Shown here: in pieces, positions 44,980 through 53,767 of the stretch
Layout of the letters: every line of letters begins with the position of its first letter
Position numbering within the stretch: position 1 is the first letter of the stretch
NCBI GenBank assembly: GCA_035602605.1
Contig: DATNLZ010000084.1
Location: 51,156 to 115,155, forward strand
Origin: DASQHY01 sp035602605
GTDB lineage: Bacteria; Acidobacteriota; Terriglobia; Acidiferrales; UBA7541
DNA: 64,000 bases
Direction of reading: 5' to 3'
Translations under genes and position numbers: made by a program
The notes under the pieces: model-generated
The model's input: the letters and a program-made list of their open reading frames with translations, nothing else
Databases searched by the model: none
What the model was told of the DNA's origin: nothing

Positions 44980-47307
44980 TCAGAAGCGAAATTGGAAGGA
45001 GAGTTTGACGAAGAATTGGCGGCCGTCGTTGGTGGCGAGGTTGCGTGTGCGCAGAAAATTTGTGCCCGAGTCGTTGGGGTCGAAACGCAGTGCGGGGTCA
45101 AGATTCTGGAGGTTGGTGTTGTAGCCGGCGTAGATTGCGGTGCCGGGGTGGAGGAGGTAGGTAATCAGAAAATCGAAGTTCAGATTCTTGGTAGTTTGCA
45201 GCGAGGTCAACTGGGGGTTCGCGAGCGTGGCGGTGTACTGGGAGATAAAACGGAGAGAGAGCTCGCGATTGAACTGGTAATTCCATTTGGAGCGGATGAT
45301 GTGATTGTTGAAGATGCTAGCCGATGTCGAGCCAGAGCGGAAACGGGTGAGGAGATAAGTGTTGTCAATCGTGAGGCGTTTTAGAGGACGCAGTGTCATG
45401 TTGCCGTTGATGTAGTTATTTCTAGCGGAAACCGGCCGTCCGGTGGAGGGAACAAAATTTGTTTCCGTACCCCAACCGGTCTCGCCAAAAGCGGTGAGCC
45501 ATTTGAAAAAAGCGGTTTCGAAGAAAACACCATGATGGTTAATGGGGTAGTCGCGATTGGCGGCCAGCACCGAAAAATCGCTGGGGCGCAGGCGATCCCG
45601 GCCCACGTTGGCGAAAAAGCCGAAGCCGGTCTGGCGGGTAAATCGAAATAGGTAGTTGATGTTGATGAATTGTTCGAGCCGGGTGCCGTCGTGACTCCAA
45701 AGGCCCTGGGTGAACATGCCGGGTCCGTGGCTGATGAGCCGCTTGCCTTCGGGGCGAAACTGGTACCGCCCAAAACTACCGAGCCGGCGAATGCCCGGCC
45801 GGCGGAAAAAGCCGGTGCGGGTACGGAAACCAAAACTGTTGTCGTTATAGAAGGAATGAAATTCTACCTTCCGGCTGCTGCGGTCAGCAAACAGTTCATA
45901 AGCGGGCCCGGCGAAGTAATCTCCGCCGACAAACTGCGTAGAGCTGGCGACGGCCTGGGCGCTCGCCGACCAGTTTTGACCGAGTTTGAGGTGTAGGTCC
46001 ACGCCGCCAACGCGGTTGAACTCATTGAGAAACTCACGATCGGCGAAGATGAGGCCGATCGTGGAACCTTTGCCAACATCGCGGTTCACGCGTACCAGGT
46101 CGAAGAAAGCACGCTTGCCGTAAAGAGGATCGCTGGGACTCACAGAGTTTCCGGGCGAGCGGTCATCGGCAAAGAGCGCACCGATGGCATAGCGACCCAA
46201 TTTGCCCGTCGCTCGCGCAGCGAATAACGGGTCAGCAATACGTCGCGTGAAAAGCAAAGGGATGGGTGTGTCAAAAAAGCTGGCATTCTCCAGGAAGAAT
46301 TGGCGCTTCTCGGGAAAGAAGACTTCGAAGCGCTGATTCACAGTCACCTGTGGATCGTCGGATTCCACCTGACTGAAATCGGGGTTTACGGCGAGATCTA
46401 AAACCAGCCTGTCTTTCACCACCACCTTCGATTCGAAGCCGACGCGGCTCTCGGTGGCTTTCTTGTCGAAAAAAGGATGCAATGGGTCGCGGTTGTCGAG
46501 CGTACGAAAAGAGCGAAACGCACCGTAGGGAGTCACCTGGATATTTCGCCCAGGGGAAACGTGCTCGAGGCCGTCGAGCGTGGCTTCCTGATTGAGGATG
46601 CCGTCAATGCGGCTGGTGACGCGCGGCCAATAGGAATGTTCGTTCGCGCGCGGGATGATGCGCTGGAAAATGAGTCCCCAGCTTTTTCCGGAGGCCGGAA
46701 AACGCAAACTGCGGAAGGGAATCGCCATCCAGACCACGTAGCCCTGGGGAGTTAGCTTGCCCTGCGAATCCCAGAGGGTGTCGAACGAGTCGTCAAAGCC
46801 CGAGCCCTCGGCGTAGAGGCGGTCAAGCTGGATGCCGAGAGGATTGCAGACGAAGGAGAAGGCGCGGCGCTGGTCGTGGAAGGGATCGAGCATCACCTCG
46901 ACGAGGTCATCTTCGTAGATGTTTTCCCGCCGTGTCATGCGGGCGCGAATCAAGGCAGGTTGCGAATCGAAGGCCACGAAAACGATGTAGAGCTTCTTGT
47001 CGTCGTAGGCAAAGTAAACGACAGTGTGCTGGGAGGCGGGATCGCCGTCCCTGGGGTCGCGCTGGACGAATCCTTCTACTTTTGCAAACTTGCCCTGGAG
47101 GGAGGGGACCGGTTCCATACCCTGAAAATCCTCGAGTGTAAGTGGGTGATCGACTCGCGGGATGGAGGCAGCGTGCGGAGGCGGGTCGTTCGCGGCTCGC
47201 GCCGGACTGGCTGTGAATGCGAGGCCAGTCGAGAAAACTAGCGCCCCGCAGAACAGGTTTTGGGCAAGCCTCGGAATGTGACCTCCGGCGGCTCGGCAAC
47301 CGCACAT
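44980..47307 (-). CDS. DUF5916 outer-membrane protein with CBM9-like domain
   Basis: The ATG at 47307 (MCGCRAAGGH) is chosen because the next 40 residues form a signal peptide ending SPARAAN; the frame upstream overlaps the 5' region of the divergent gene. Residues ~60-250 resemble a family 9 carbohydrate-binding domain (VYFAYDDKKLYIVFVAFDS; DDLVEVMLDPF). The rest, DUF5916, has alternating beta strands and ends FVKLSFQFRF, with a terminal Phe typical of outer-membrane barrels. It is predicted to span the outer membrane; the substrate is unknown. Confidence 0.83.
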   Translation of the reverse strand: MCGCRAAGGHIPRLAQNLFCGALVFSTGLAFTASPARAANDPPPHAASIPRVDHPLTLEDFQGMEPVPSLQGKFAKVEGFVQRDPRDGDPASQHTVVYFAYDDKKLYIVFVAFDSQPALIRARMTRRENIYEDDLVEVMLDPFHDQRRAFSFVCNPLGIQLDRLYAEGSGFDDSFDTLWDSQGKLTPQGYVVWMAIPFRSLRFPASGKSWGLIFQRIIPRANEHSYWPRVTSRIDGILNQEATLDGLEHVSPGRNIQVTPYGAFRSFRTLDNRDPLHPFFDKKATESRVGFESKVVVKDRLVLDLAVNPDFSQVESDDPQVTVNQRFEVFFPEKRQFFLENASFFDTPIPLLFTRRIADPLFAARATGKLGRYAIGALFADDRSPGNSVSPSDPLYGKRAFFDLVRVNRDVGKGSTIGLIFADREFLNEFNRVGGVDLHLKLGQNWSASAQAVASSTQFVGGDYFAGPAYELFADRSSRKVEFHSFYNDNSFGFRTRTGFFRRPGIRRLGSFGRYQFRPEGKRLISHGPGMFTQGLWSHDGTRLEQFININYLFRFTRQTGFGFFANVGRDRLRPSDFSVLAANRDYPINHHGVFFETAFFKWLTAFGETGWGTETNFVPSTGRPVSARNNYINGNMTLRPLKRLTIDNTYLLTRFRSGSTSASIFNNHIIRSKWNYQFNRELSLRFISQYTATLANPQLTSLQTTKNLNFDFLITYLLHPGTAIYAGYNTNLQNLDPALRFDPNDSGTNFLRTRNLATNDGRQFFVKLSFQFRF

Positions 47308-47451
47308 TACCGAAACCTTAGACGCTTCCCAAGGCTCAGACGTTAGCTCAGGGCTGCTCGCAATATGCTTGTTGGAAGGGGGACGATTCGAGTGAGCCGC
47401 ACAGGTCCGACTGGCTCCGCCAAGGCCAGCACCGCGTGTTAGGATCTTCCG

Positions 47452-48189
47452 ATGAGTGCGGGCGGGGAAAGCATAGCAGAAAATCTGGAGCGCATTACCG
47501 AGCGTATCCATCACGCGACGCGGCGCAGTGGCCGTCGGGCCGACGAAATCACGCTGGTGGGAGTATCGAAGACGTTTCCTGCGGAAAGTGTCAGCGCTGC
47601 TTATGCGGCCGGAGTACGCCATTTTGGAGAAAATCGAGTTCAGGAGTGGGAGAAGAAAGAGCCGCTCGTGAGAGGCTTAGGGGGAACCTGGCACCTTATC
47701 GGACACTTGCAAAGCAACAAGGCGGCGCGAGCGACACGATTTTTTGACACGGTAGATTCGTTGGATAGCGTGGCGCTAGCACGGAAGCTTGAAAACGCTT
47801 TGGCTGGTTTTGGTGAGCGCGTCAACGCGAAACGGATGCGCGTTTTGATTGAGGTGCGTGTCGCCGGGGAAGATACGAAGAGCGGCGCGAGCGAAAGCGA
47901 GGTCGTGCCGATTGCCAAAAACATTTTGGGGTTAGCTCATCTCGATCTGCGGGGGCTGATGTGTATTCCGCCATATTTCGACGACGCGAAGGATGCACGG
48001 CCGTTTTTCAGCAAGCTGCGCGAGCTGCGTGACGATTTGGCGAAACGAATCGGCAGGGACCTGCCGGTTCTCTCTATGGGGATGTCGCATGACTTCGAGG
48101 TCGCGATCGAAGAAGGTGCGACTGAAGTGCGCGTGGGGACCGCTCTGTTCGGGATGCGTTCAGTGCCAACCACGAAAGGAGCGGCTTGA
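47452..48189 (+). CDS. PLP homeostasis protein, YggS family
   Basis: A 245-residue TIM-barrel protein that binds pyridoxal phosphate and buffers its level. The PLP lysine is in TLVGVSKTFPAESV; other family parts are HFGENRVQEWEKK, WHLIGHLQSNK and LSMGMSHDFEVAIEEGATEVRVGTALFG. The stop overlaps the TTG start of the next gene. It is complete. Confidence 0.92.
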   Translation: MSAGGESIAENLERITERIHHATRRSGRRADEITLVGVSKTFPAESVSAAYAAGVRHFGENRVQEWEKKEPLVRGLGGTWHLIGHLQSNKAARATRFFDTVDSLDSVALARKLENALAGFGERVNAKRMRVLIEVRVAGEDTKSGASESEVVPIAKNILGLAHLDLRGLMCIPPYFDDAKDARPFFSKLRELRDDLAKRIGRDLPVLSMGMSHDFEVAIEEGATEVRVGTALFGMRSVPTTKGAA

Positions 48190-48479
48190 TCGAAATTCAG
48201 AAGCGCGATGCCGCGGTTAGCTTCGCCGTGCGCGTGCAGACCAGGGCCAGGCGTGACGAAATTGCGGGTGAATGGGAAGGCGCGTTGAAGGTTCGGTTGT
48301 CAGCCGTGGCGATCGAGAACCGTGCGAATGAGGCATTGTGCGATTTCTTGGCCAGCATTTTGAAAATATCGAAGTCGGCTGTTAGAATCCTTTCCGGCGA
48401 GCGAAGCCGCAGCAAGCTCGTCGAAATTCGAGGAGTGAGTGTCGAGCAAATTCTCAGCCTTTTGATTTACGAAACTTAG
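48186..48479 (+). CDS. DUF167 (YggU) protein
   Basis: A 97-residue DUF167 protein with the segments VRVQTRARRDEIAGEWEGALKVRL and ENRANEALCDFLASIL and the end VRILSGERSRSKLVEIRGV. The start is TTG at 48186, sharing bases with the YggS stop, which is the only position that gives the full domain. The YggS-YggU pair is common. Function unknown. Confidence 0.85.
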   Translation: MIEIQKRDAAVSFAVRVQTRARRDEIAGEWEGALKVRLSAVAIENRANEALCDFLASILKISKSAVRILSGERSRSKLVEIRGVSVEQILSLLIYET

Positions 48480-48601
48480 CCGCCACCCGCGATGTCAGAC
48501 GCGGGGATTGCCCAAATCAGCGCCAGCGAACGACATCAATCAACACGACCGATACCGAGCAGCGTCAGAGAACGAGAGATACTACGCGAGCCACGTGTCC
48601 A

Positions 48602-49777
48602 ATGCCGGATATTTCTGAGATTCAATCCGAACTGCGCGCCTCCAAGCTGGATGGGTGGCTCTTCTACGATTTTCGCGGACGTGACCCGATCGCGCACCGC
48701 ATCCTGGCGCTGCCCGAGGGGATGCGCACGCGACGCTGGTATTACTTCGTTCCCGCGAAGGGTGAACCACGAAAGCTGGTGCATCGAATTGAGTCAGCGT
48801 CGCTTGATTCACTTCCAGGCAAAAAACTTTTTTATGCCGCCCACGATGAGCTGGACAAGAATCTTGCGAAAATCCTGGGTGGCGCAAAAACCATCGCCAT
48901 GCAATATTCCCCCAAGAACGCGATTCCGTATGTTTCGAACGTAGACGCAGGTACCATTGAAATGGTCCGCAGCTTAGGGAGAAAAGTGGTCAGCTCGGCG
49001 GACCTGGTGCAGAAATTCGAGGCATGCTGGACGCACGCGCAGTTGGAGTCACACCTGGCTGCGGGACTCGTGATTGACCGCGTGGTTCGCAACGCCTTTG
49101 GGTATGCGGCGGCCAGGGTGCGCGAACACAGAAGTCTTACCGAGTACCACTTGAAGCAATGGATTCTGGAGCAATTTGCATCCGGCGGGATTGTGACTGA
49201 AGAGGGTCCGGACATCGCTGTGAATGAGAATGCCAGCGATCCGCATTACCAGGCGGAGCCGGGCAAGTCCGCTGCGATTTGCGAGGGCGACTTGCTGCTG
49301 CTCGATGTGTGGGGAAAAACCAGGGGTGCCGGCAGCGTCTATTACGATGTAACCTGGATAGGATTTCTGGGTGCCAAAGTCCCCGAGAAGCACGCGAAGA
49401 TTTTTGGGGTTGTCCGCGAGGCGCGAGATCGAGCCATCGCTTTTGTGAAGAGCGGGATCAGCGGGTGCAAATCGCTTGAAGGCTGGGAAGTGGATCGAGT
49501 GGCTCGCGAAGTGATCCGGAAAGCGGGCTATGGAAAATATTTTGTTCATCGCACCGGCCACAGCATTGGCCAGCAGGTCCACGGCAATGGCGCGAACATG
49601 GACGGACTCGAAACCAAGGACACCCGGCGGCTCATACCGCGGACCTGTTTTTCGATTGAACCGGGGATTTACCTTCAGGAGTTCGGCGTACGCAGCGAGG
49701 TCAACGTTTATATCAGCGAGCACGAGGCGCGCGTGACTGGCGCGATACAAACAGAGATTCTACCGCTTCTAGCGTGA
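48602..49777 (+). CDS. M24-family Xaa-Pro peptidase-like protein
   Basis: The 391-residue protein has an N-terminal creatinase-like domain and a C-terminal pita-bread domain. The two-metal ligands are all visible: D in LLLLDVWG, D in VYYDVTW, H in HRTGHSIG, E in CFSIEPGIY and E in VRSEVNVYI. It probably removes residues before Pro, but its exact specificity is unknown. It begins 122 bases after the DUF167 gene with no clear strong ribosome-binding site. Confidence 0.88.
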   Translation: MPDISEIQSELRASKLDGWLFYDFRGRDPIAHRILALPEGMRTRRWYYFVPAKGEPRKLVHRIESASLDSLPGKKLFYAAHDELDKNLAKILGGAKTIAMQYSPKNAIPYVSNVDAGTIEMVRSLGRKVVSSADLVQKFEACWTHAQLESHLAAGLVIDRVVRNAFGYAAARVREHRSLTEYHLKQWILEQFASGGIVTEEGPDIAVNENASDPHYQAEPGKSAAICEGDLLLLDVWGKTRGAGSVYYDVTWIGFLGAKVPEKHAKIFGVVREARDRAIAFVKSGISGCKSLEGWEVDRVAREVIRKAGYGKYFVHRTGHSIGQQVHGNGANMDGLETKDTRRLIPRTCFSIEPGIYLQEFGVRSEVNVYISEHEARVTGAIQTEILPLLA

Positions 49778-49795
49778 ACTGTTTCTGGAATAGAC

Positions 49796-50215
49796 ATGGC
49801 ATCGCAAAAACAAATTGCCGCAACTCGAATCGCTGGGGACGCGGGAGAAGTCAAAGCCGTACTCATCGCGATCGCGGCTTGGCTCATTCCCGGGATGGGG
49901 CATGCGTTACAGCGCCGATGGGGGCGCGCGTTGATTTACTTTTCGTCCGTAGGCACGCTCGTGGCGGTTGGCGTGGCCATGCACGGAAATATTTTTACGT
50001 GGGAGGGAGCCAACGATGCGTTCGACCTTCTTGGTTTCCTGTCTAATCTCGGAACCGGCATCTTTTGTTTGCTGGCGCAGAGAGTGGGAGGCGGCATGGT
50101 AGACGTATCTCATGCGGCGGGCGATTATGGAACGCGCTTTTTAGCAGTCGCCGGAGTGTTGAATCTGCTGTGCGTTCTGGAAGCTTACGAAATCGCGCGA
50201 GGGAGAAAGTCCTAA
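49796..50215 (+). CDS. DUF6677 membrane protein
   Basis: A 139-residue protein with the segment AAWLIPGMGHALQRRWGRALIYF near residue 27, the mark of the acidobacterial DUF6677 family, and three to four membrane helices. It follows the M24 peptidase gene by 18 bases, so the two are probably co-transcribed. No function is known. Confidence 0.78.
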   Translation: MASQKQIAATRIAGDAGEVKAVLIAIAAWLIPGMGHALQRRWGRALIYFSSVGTLVAVGVAMHGNIFTWEGANDAFDLLGFLSNLGTGIFCLLAQRVGGGMVDVSHAAGDYGTRFLAVAGVLNLLCVLEAYEIARGRKS

Positions 50216-50227
50216 GGACAGCGCGTG

Positions 50228-50416
50228 ATGAACTTAAATTGGAACCTGAGCCACTTCCAGTCAATGGTTGTTTTTGCGCTGGTGATTTCGATTAGTTTTG
50301 CATTCCTGAGTAAACGCAGAATCAAAGATCGTGTGTTGTACTTCCTTTGGACATTTATGATGTTCTTGCTGATCGGAGTCGCGATCGGCTGGGCCATGTT
50401 TCCGTTTTCGCGGTAA
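50228..50416 (+). CDS. Small membrane protein
   Basis: A 62-residue protein with two helices (about 11-28 and 37-57) separated by the basic turn SKRRIKDR. The start may be ATG at 50228 or the adjacent in-frame GTG at 50225. It lies 12 bases after the DUF6677 gene and ends just before an insertion sequence. No family recognised. Confidence 0.62.
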   Translation: MNLNWNLSHFQSMVVFALVISISFAFLSKRRIKDRVLYFLWTFMMFLLIGVAIGWAMFPFSR

Positions 50417-50448
50417 GGGGCGGAGTCTTCAGGGATAAGAACTCCTAG

Positions 50449-51360
50449 AAGCTGTTGCATAACCCAATACAAGCCTCTGAAATGACGGTGGTTGAGTTTT
50501 CCGAAATGAGAGATAAGCGAGGCCAGCAGCGCCGAAGGAGGGCCGATGGCGCGATCCGGTCCGTTGCTGACCGAAGCGCAGTGGGAGAAAATCGCGCCCT
50601 TGCTCCCCAAGCCACGGAAGCACCGCAAGGGTGGCCGTCCGTGGATCGAAAACCGCCAGGTACTGGAAGGGATTCTGTGGATTTTGCGGAGCGGCGCTCA
50701 TTGGCAGGAGCCGGAGAAGTATCCGCATCCTTCGACCTGCTGGCGGCGGCTGCGGGACTGGGACGAGCAGGGCGTCTGGCTGAACATCTGGCGGGCGTTT
50801 CTGGGCGAGTTGAACGAGCGCCAGCAATTGAAGTGGAGCGAATCGTTCCTGGACGGGAGTTTTGCTCCGGCGAAAAAGGGGGCTGTGGAGTCGGAAAAAC
50901 CAAGCGGGGCAAGGGGACGAAGTGGATGGTGGTGGTCGACGGCGCGGGTGTTCCTTTGGGAGACCACCTTCACTCTGCATCCCCGGCGGAAGTCCGGCTC
51001 GCGGAAACGACGCTCGCGGCGATCCGCGCAGGACGGCGGCATCGCGCGGGACGTCCGCGGCAGAAGCCGGTGCGGGTAATCGCTGACAAGGCATACGACA
51101 GTGATGCGTTGCGAGAACGCTTGCGGCGTCGCGGCATCGAGCTGATCTGTACCCATCGAAAGGGGCGGATTCGTCCGGCCACACAAGATGGGCGCAAGCT
51201 GCGGCGATACCGGCGACGTTGGATCATCGAGCGCACGATCGGCTGGCTCGGAAACTTCCGGCGCTTGGTCGTACGCTATGACCGCTCGCTCCAAATCTAC
51301 CGCGCGTTCTTTCATATCGCCTGCTTGATGATCGTCTTACGGAGGGTTGTGCAATAGCTT
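50449..51360 (+). mobile_element. IS5-family (IS427-like) insertion sequence
   Basis: The ends are imperfect inverted repeats: AAGCTGTTGCATAACCC (50449-50465) and the reverse complement of 51344-51360, AAGCTATTGCACAACCC; 15 of 17 bases match. The left flank is CTAG (50445-50448) and the right flank GTAG (51361-51364), compatible with a target of the YTAR or TA type. The ~912 bp element carries one transposase in two frames. It looks complete and recently mobile. Confidence 0.86.
50546..51357 (+). CDS. IS5-type transposase, made by -1 frameshifting
   Basis: The first frame starts MARSGPLLTEAQWEKIAPLL at 50546 and gives the helix-turn-helix part and the first catalytic Asp (SFLDGSF). At 50875-50881 the sequence A-AAG-GGG is a perfect slippery heptamer; slipping one base back leads into the second frame, which encodes KRGKGTKWMVVVDGAGVPLG, the second Asp in VIADKAYD and the Glu in IIERTIGWLGN, and ends at 51357. 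Neither frame alone has the complete DDE set, so programmed frameshifting is likely. The first frame alone would stop at 51079. Confidence 0.85.
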
Positions 51361-51439
51361 GTAGTCAAGTGTTATACCCTCCCGACTCTTGAAATTTAGT
51401 TCAAATGGCCAACGTAAGAAGCCTCTCGATCGACTTGGT

Positions 51440-51469
51440 TTGACACATTTTTCTCACCGATGCTACAGT
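51440..51469 (+). promoter_or_regulatory. Sigma-70 promoter of tRNA-Thr
   Basis: TTGACA at 51440-51445 is followed after 18 bases by TACAGT at 51464-51469. Transcription would start near 51476, six bases before the mature tRNA. The perfect -35 box suits a stable RNA gene. Confidence 0.75.
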
Positions 51470-51481
51470 GAAGTCGCGCGA

Positions 51482-51557
51482 GCCGAGGTAGCTCAGTTGG
51501 TAGAGCAGACGATTCGTAATCGTCAGGTCGGCGGTTCAAGTCCGCCCCTCGGCTCCA
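51482..51557 (+). tRNA. tRNA-Thr, anticodon CGT
   Basis: A 76-base cloverleaf with CCA encoded. The acceptor arms GCCGAGG (51482-51488) and CCTCGGC (51547-51553) pair perfectly. The D arm has AGCTCAGTTGGTAGAGC, the anticodon stem is GACGA/TCGTC around the loop TTCGTAA, so the anticodon is CGT, reading ACG. The T loop GTTCAAGTC is standard. A possible weak hairpin (AACTGA/TCAGTT) follows at 51567-51589. Confidence 0.96.
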
Positions 51558-51754
51558 GAATTTTCTAACTGACTTCCTTTCAATCAGTTCACTTTCCCGT
51601 TTTCTGTACTCGCTGAAAACTGGGGAACACTAGGGAACACTAAGGCGGCCACCTTTGCTACCGCACGTTTCTGAGATTCGGGAATCGCGTGCGTGTAGAT
51701 GAACCGAGGGCGACAAGCTGAACTACTTCTGTCAGCAGCTGGCCCTCCCGAAAG

Positions 51755-52059
51755 ACCAATGCGTGTGAATGCGCGATAGACCAGGTTCGCTCGTACTTCT
51801 CGCTCCAGCGTGTCGTGCTCCAGTTCCGCACGTGCTTCAAGATCAGCAGCCGGAGCGCCACTTCCGCCGGTGTTTGGGTTCGTCCGCGCGTCCGGCTCTT
51901 CGGATGTCGCTTTCCTTGTGCATCGTACACACTCTCCACCAGCGTTGCGTCTTCCAGCAGTTGGTCTATTTCTTTCATCCATGGTTCCCACAGATCTTCG
52001 ATGTCCTTCGCTAGTCCGCTGTGCCACAAACTCGGTTGCCGATGTCGAAGTTGGATCAC
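51755..52059 (-). pseudogene. Broken N-terminal fragment of a transposase
   Basis: From the ATG at 52059 the frame gives MIQLRHRQPSLWHSGLAKDI and EVALRLLILKHVRNWS, an opening seen in a group of ISNCY/IS5-like transposases. At about 51816 one base is missing and the sequence continues in the next frame as DTLEREVRANLVYRAFTRIG; homology ends near 51755. About 100 of some 400-450 residues remain, with no catalytic part. It is not functional. Confidence 0.72.
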
Positions 52060-52311
52060 GCTGCCTCCTTAATTTCTTCAGACGCGGCAGCAACACAAAA
52101 AGCTACACTTCAACATCGCAGAATCAACCGAAAGTTCATAAATACTTGCTACGATGCTTTATATTTGCGATGGAAAGTAGCTAGCAAGCAACGCCGCAAA
52201 CTGCCCGTGAGTATTACAACGAGTGTATGCTGTTGGCGGCTTGGATCGCATGGCGGACGGTTACGTTTGTTTTGACGAAGACCCGACCAACTAACACTGC
52301 GGGATTTTGAT

Positions 52312-52839
52312 CTATGGGGCGCTCGGCGTATCGGACGGAAAGTAATAAATCGCAATGCGCGGCAGCTTGTGCCGGGCAAGCCGGGCCAATTGCAGCATCA
52401 ACGCCTGGGGTGCAGCGGAGTTCTTGATGGGCTTGCTCCACTGCTGTGCGTTCGAGGTCCTGCCTTCGATCGTGAATCCGATCTCGCCGTAATCGTAAAC
52501 CCGCCCCGGCTCCTCGTTCGGCGTGAAGCGCAGCAGCCCCTGCTGCTGCACCAGGGCGACCAGACGATCCCAATCCTGACGCGACAACGCCGCCGAGCTT
52601 TCGGAATATGCTCCGATTCCTTCGCGCGGCACATTCACGGCCACGATCAGCTCATACCGCGCACCATCGTGGCGGGCGGTAATGGCTTCGGCCGGTCTTG
52701 TCGGATCGAACAATTGCATCGGCTTGCCGGGGGTGCGATGCACCTCGATCCGCGACACATCCTCCTGTTTGGCACGTACAGCCACGTTGGCATCGAATCC
52801 GCAACACAGCAGCAACATGGCGATAAGCAATGTCTTCAT
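52312..52839 (-). CDS. Secreted protein of unknown function
   Basis: The 175-residue protein begins with a clear signal peptide (MKTLLIAMLLLCCGFDANVA). The mature part is mixed alpha/beta with no cysteine pair or known motif. The ATG at 52839 overlaps the stop of a 60-codon acyltransferase remnant, so it may be translated by coupling. A weak AAAGG lies upstream. I do not recognise a family. Confidence 0.55.
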   Translation of the reverse strand: MKTLLIAMLLLCCGFDANVAVRAKQEDVSRIEVHRTPGKPMQLFDPTRPAEAITARHDGARYELIVAVNVPREGIGAYSESSAALSRQDWDRLVALVQQQGLLRFTPNEEPGRVYDYGEIGFTIEGRTSNAQQWSKPIKNSAAPQALMLQLARLARHKLPRIAIYYFPSDTPSAP

Positions 52840-53021
52840 CAGCGCCTTTCGTCCACGCCGAGCGGCGCTGAGGACACGAGCTGGTCTGGGAGACCCTTGG
52901 TGTGCGCCACCTCCGCGATGAGCGGTGGCATGTTGACGTGGATCATCAAGACAAAGAGGATCGCAAGGCCGCGGAGTACATTTGCGCCGCTCAGTCGCGC
53001 CCAACTGCGTGCAGGGGTCAT
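52839..53021 (-). pseudogene. Remnant of an acyltransferase-3 gene
   Basis: Sixty codons contain NVLRGLAILFVLMIHVNMPPLI, the first helix of acyltransferase family 3 proteins (~350 residues), followed by HTKGLPDQLVSS; then the sequence leaves the family and soon stops with DERR. Some 300 residues are missing, probably by an internal deletion. It directly precedes the secreted-protein gene and overlaps its start by one base. Confidence 0.55.
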
Positions 53022-53088
53022 AACTGATTTTGCATCAGAAACGGACGTCACGGGAGGACCGTTTAATTCAAGACATTTTTTGCGGTTT

Positions 53089-53238
53089 TCAACTACGGTC
53101 GTCCGCCGTCGACTTGAAGTCCGCACTTACGGGACTCGCTATCCGCGCATCTCGCAGAGGTGTTGATGTAGGATCTTTCTGAATGTAAATCTTTGGCGCT
53201 GCAGCCTGTTGTCCCGGGAAGATCCAGATGTGTGGCAT
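53089..53238 (-). CDS. Small protein under a tandem Crp/Fnr-type operator
   Basis: A 49-residue protein beginning MPHIWIFPGQQAAAPKIYIQ. The ATG at 53238 has GAGGGAG six bases upstream. A -10 box TAGAAT lies at 53272-53267 on the minus strand and the nearer GTGA-N6-ACAC site is centred 41.5 bases before the predicted start of transcription at 53260. This arrangement makes translation likely even though no family is recognised. It is soluble, with a basic middle and Asp/Ser-rich end. Confidence 0.55.
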   Translation of the reverse strand: MPHIWIFPGQQAAAPKIYIQKDPTSTPLRDARIASPVSADFKSTADDRS

Positions 53239-53294
53239 ATTGGCTCCCTCCTTCGCTCGCAGAACAATTCTAGGAGATCAATATCGAGCGCGCC

Positions 53295-53330
53295 GTGACA
53301 AGCGACACGGCACGCTGTGATGTAGATCAC
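53295..53330 (-). promoter_or_regulatory. Tandem operator pair 1 (GTGA-N6-TCAC type)
   Basis: Two sites: GTGA-CAAGCG-ACAC at 53295-53308 and GTGA-TGTAGA-TCAC at 53317-53330, with starts 22 bases apart. The nearer one is centred 41.5 bases upstream of the predicted start at 53260 for the minus-strand small gene, with TAGAAT as -10 box. Confidence 0.7.
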
Positions 53331-53453
53331 TCGTTGCTACAGCCATCGTTTTTAGTAACAGCGTAAAAGTGACATCGCAGGCCACCGCGGCTTCTGTTCC
53401 GACGCGCACTTAGTGACTGCTGAAGATGACGAGGCAGACGAAACGAAGGAAAT

Positions 53454-53658
53454 CTAGTGCCGCACCGTGAGGACCGGGCACTCTGGTACAGTGAAGACAT
53501 ACGTGGTAGGCAAGACATGTGCAGCACGTAGATCTTCGATCCGTACTCGCGTGCAATGGCGGCCGCGAATGGTAGTGCCGTTTCGGAAGGTTCCGAAAAG
53601 TCCGTAAGGTAAAGGATATTCTTCAGTGCGATTCTCGAGCTAGCCCAACGGTCGTCAT
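53454..53658 (-). pseudogene. Universal stress protein remnant with internal deletion
   Basis: On the minus strand one frame encodes RIALKNILYLTDFSEPSETA and ALPFAAAIAREYGSKIYVLH, the first 45 residues of a UspA domain. Another frame then gives PECPVLTVRH and a stop, the normal last strand. Everything between, about 80 to 230 residues, is gone. An ATG at 53658 is one frame off. It is not functional. Confidence 0.65.
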
Positions 53659-53714
53659 AAATTCACCTCGTGTCTGCCAGAATGCGCTCATTTGGGCGGC
53701 GTTGCCGTAACCCG

Positions 53715-53735
53715 TGCCACACTCGAGGTGTGGCA
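53715..53735. repeat. Perfect inverted repeat (hairpin)
   Basis: TGCCACAC (53715-53722) and GTGTGGCA (53728-53735) flank TCGAG. Five A residues follow on the plus strand, which does not make a terminator in either direction. It lies between the Usp remnant and the frameshifted Cys-rich gene. Confidence 0.55.
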
Positions 53736-53767
53736 AAAATCACGGATTCACTCCCCCAGTCACAACG

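Noticed and set aside
53715..53735. Hairpin read as a terminator
   Set aside because: The A run is on the plus strand after the stem; neither direction gives a stem followed by U residues.
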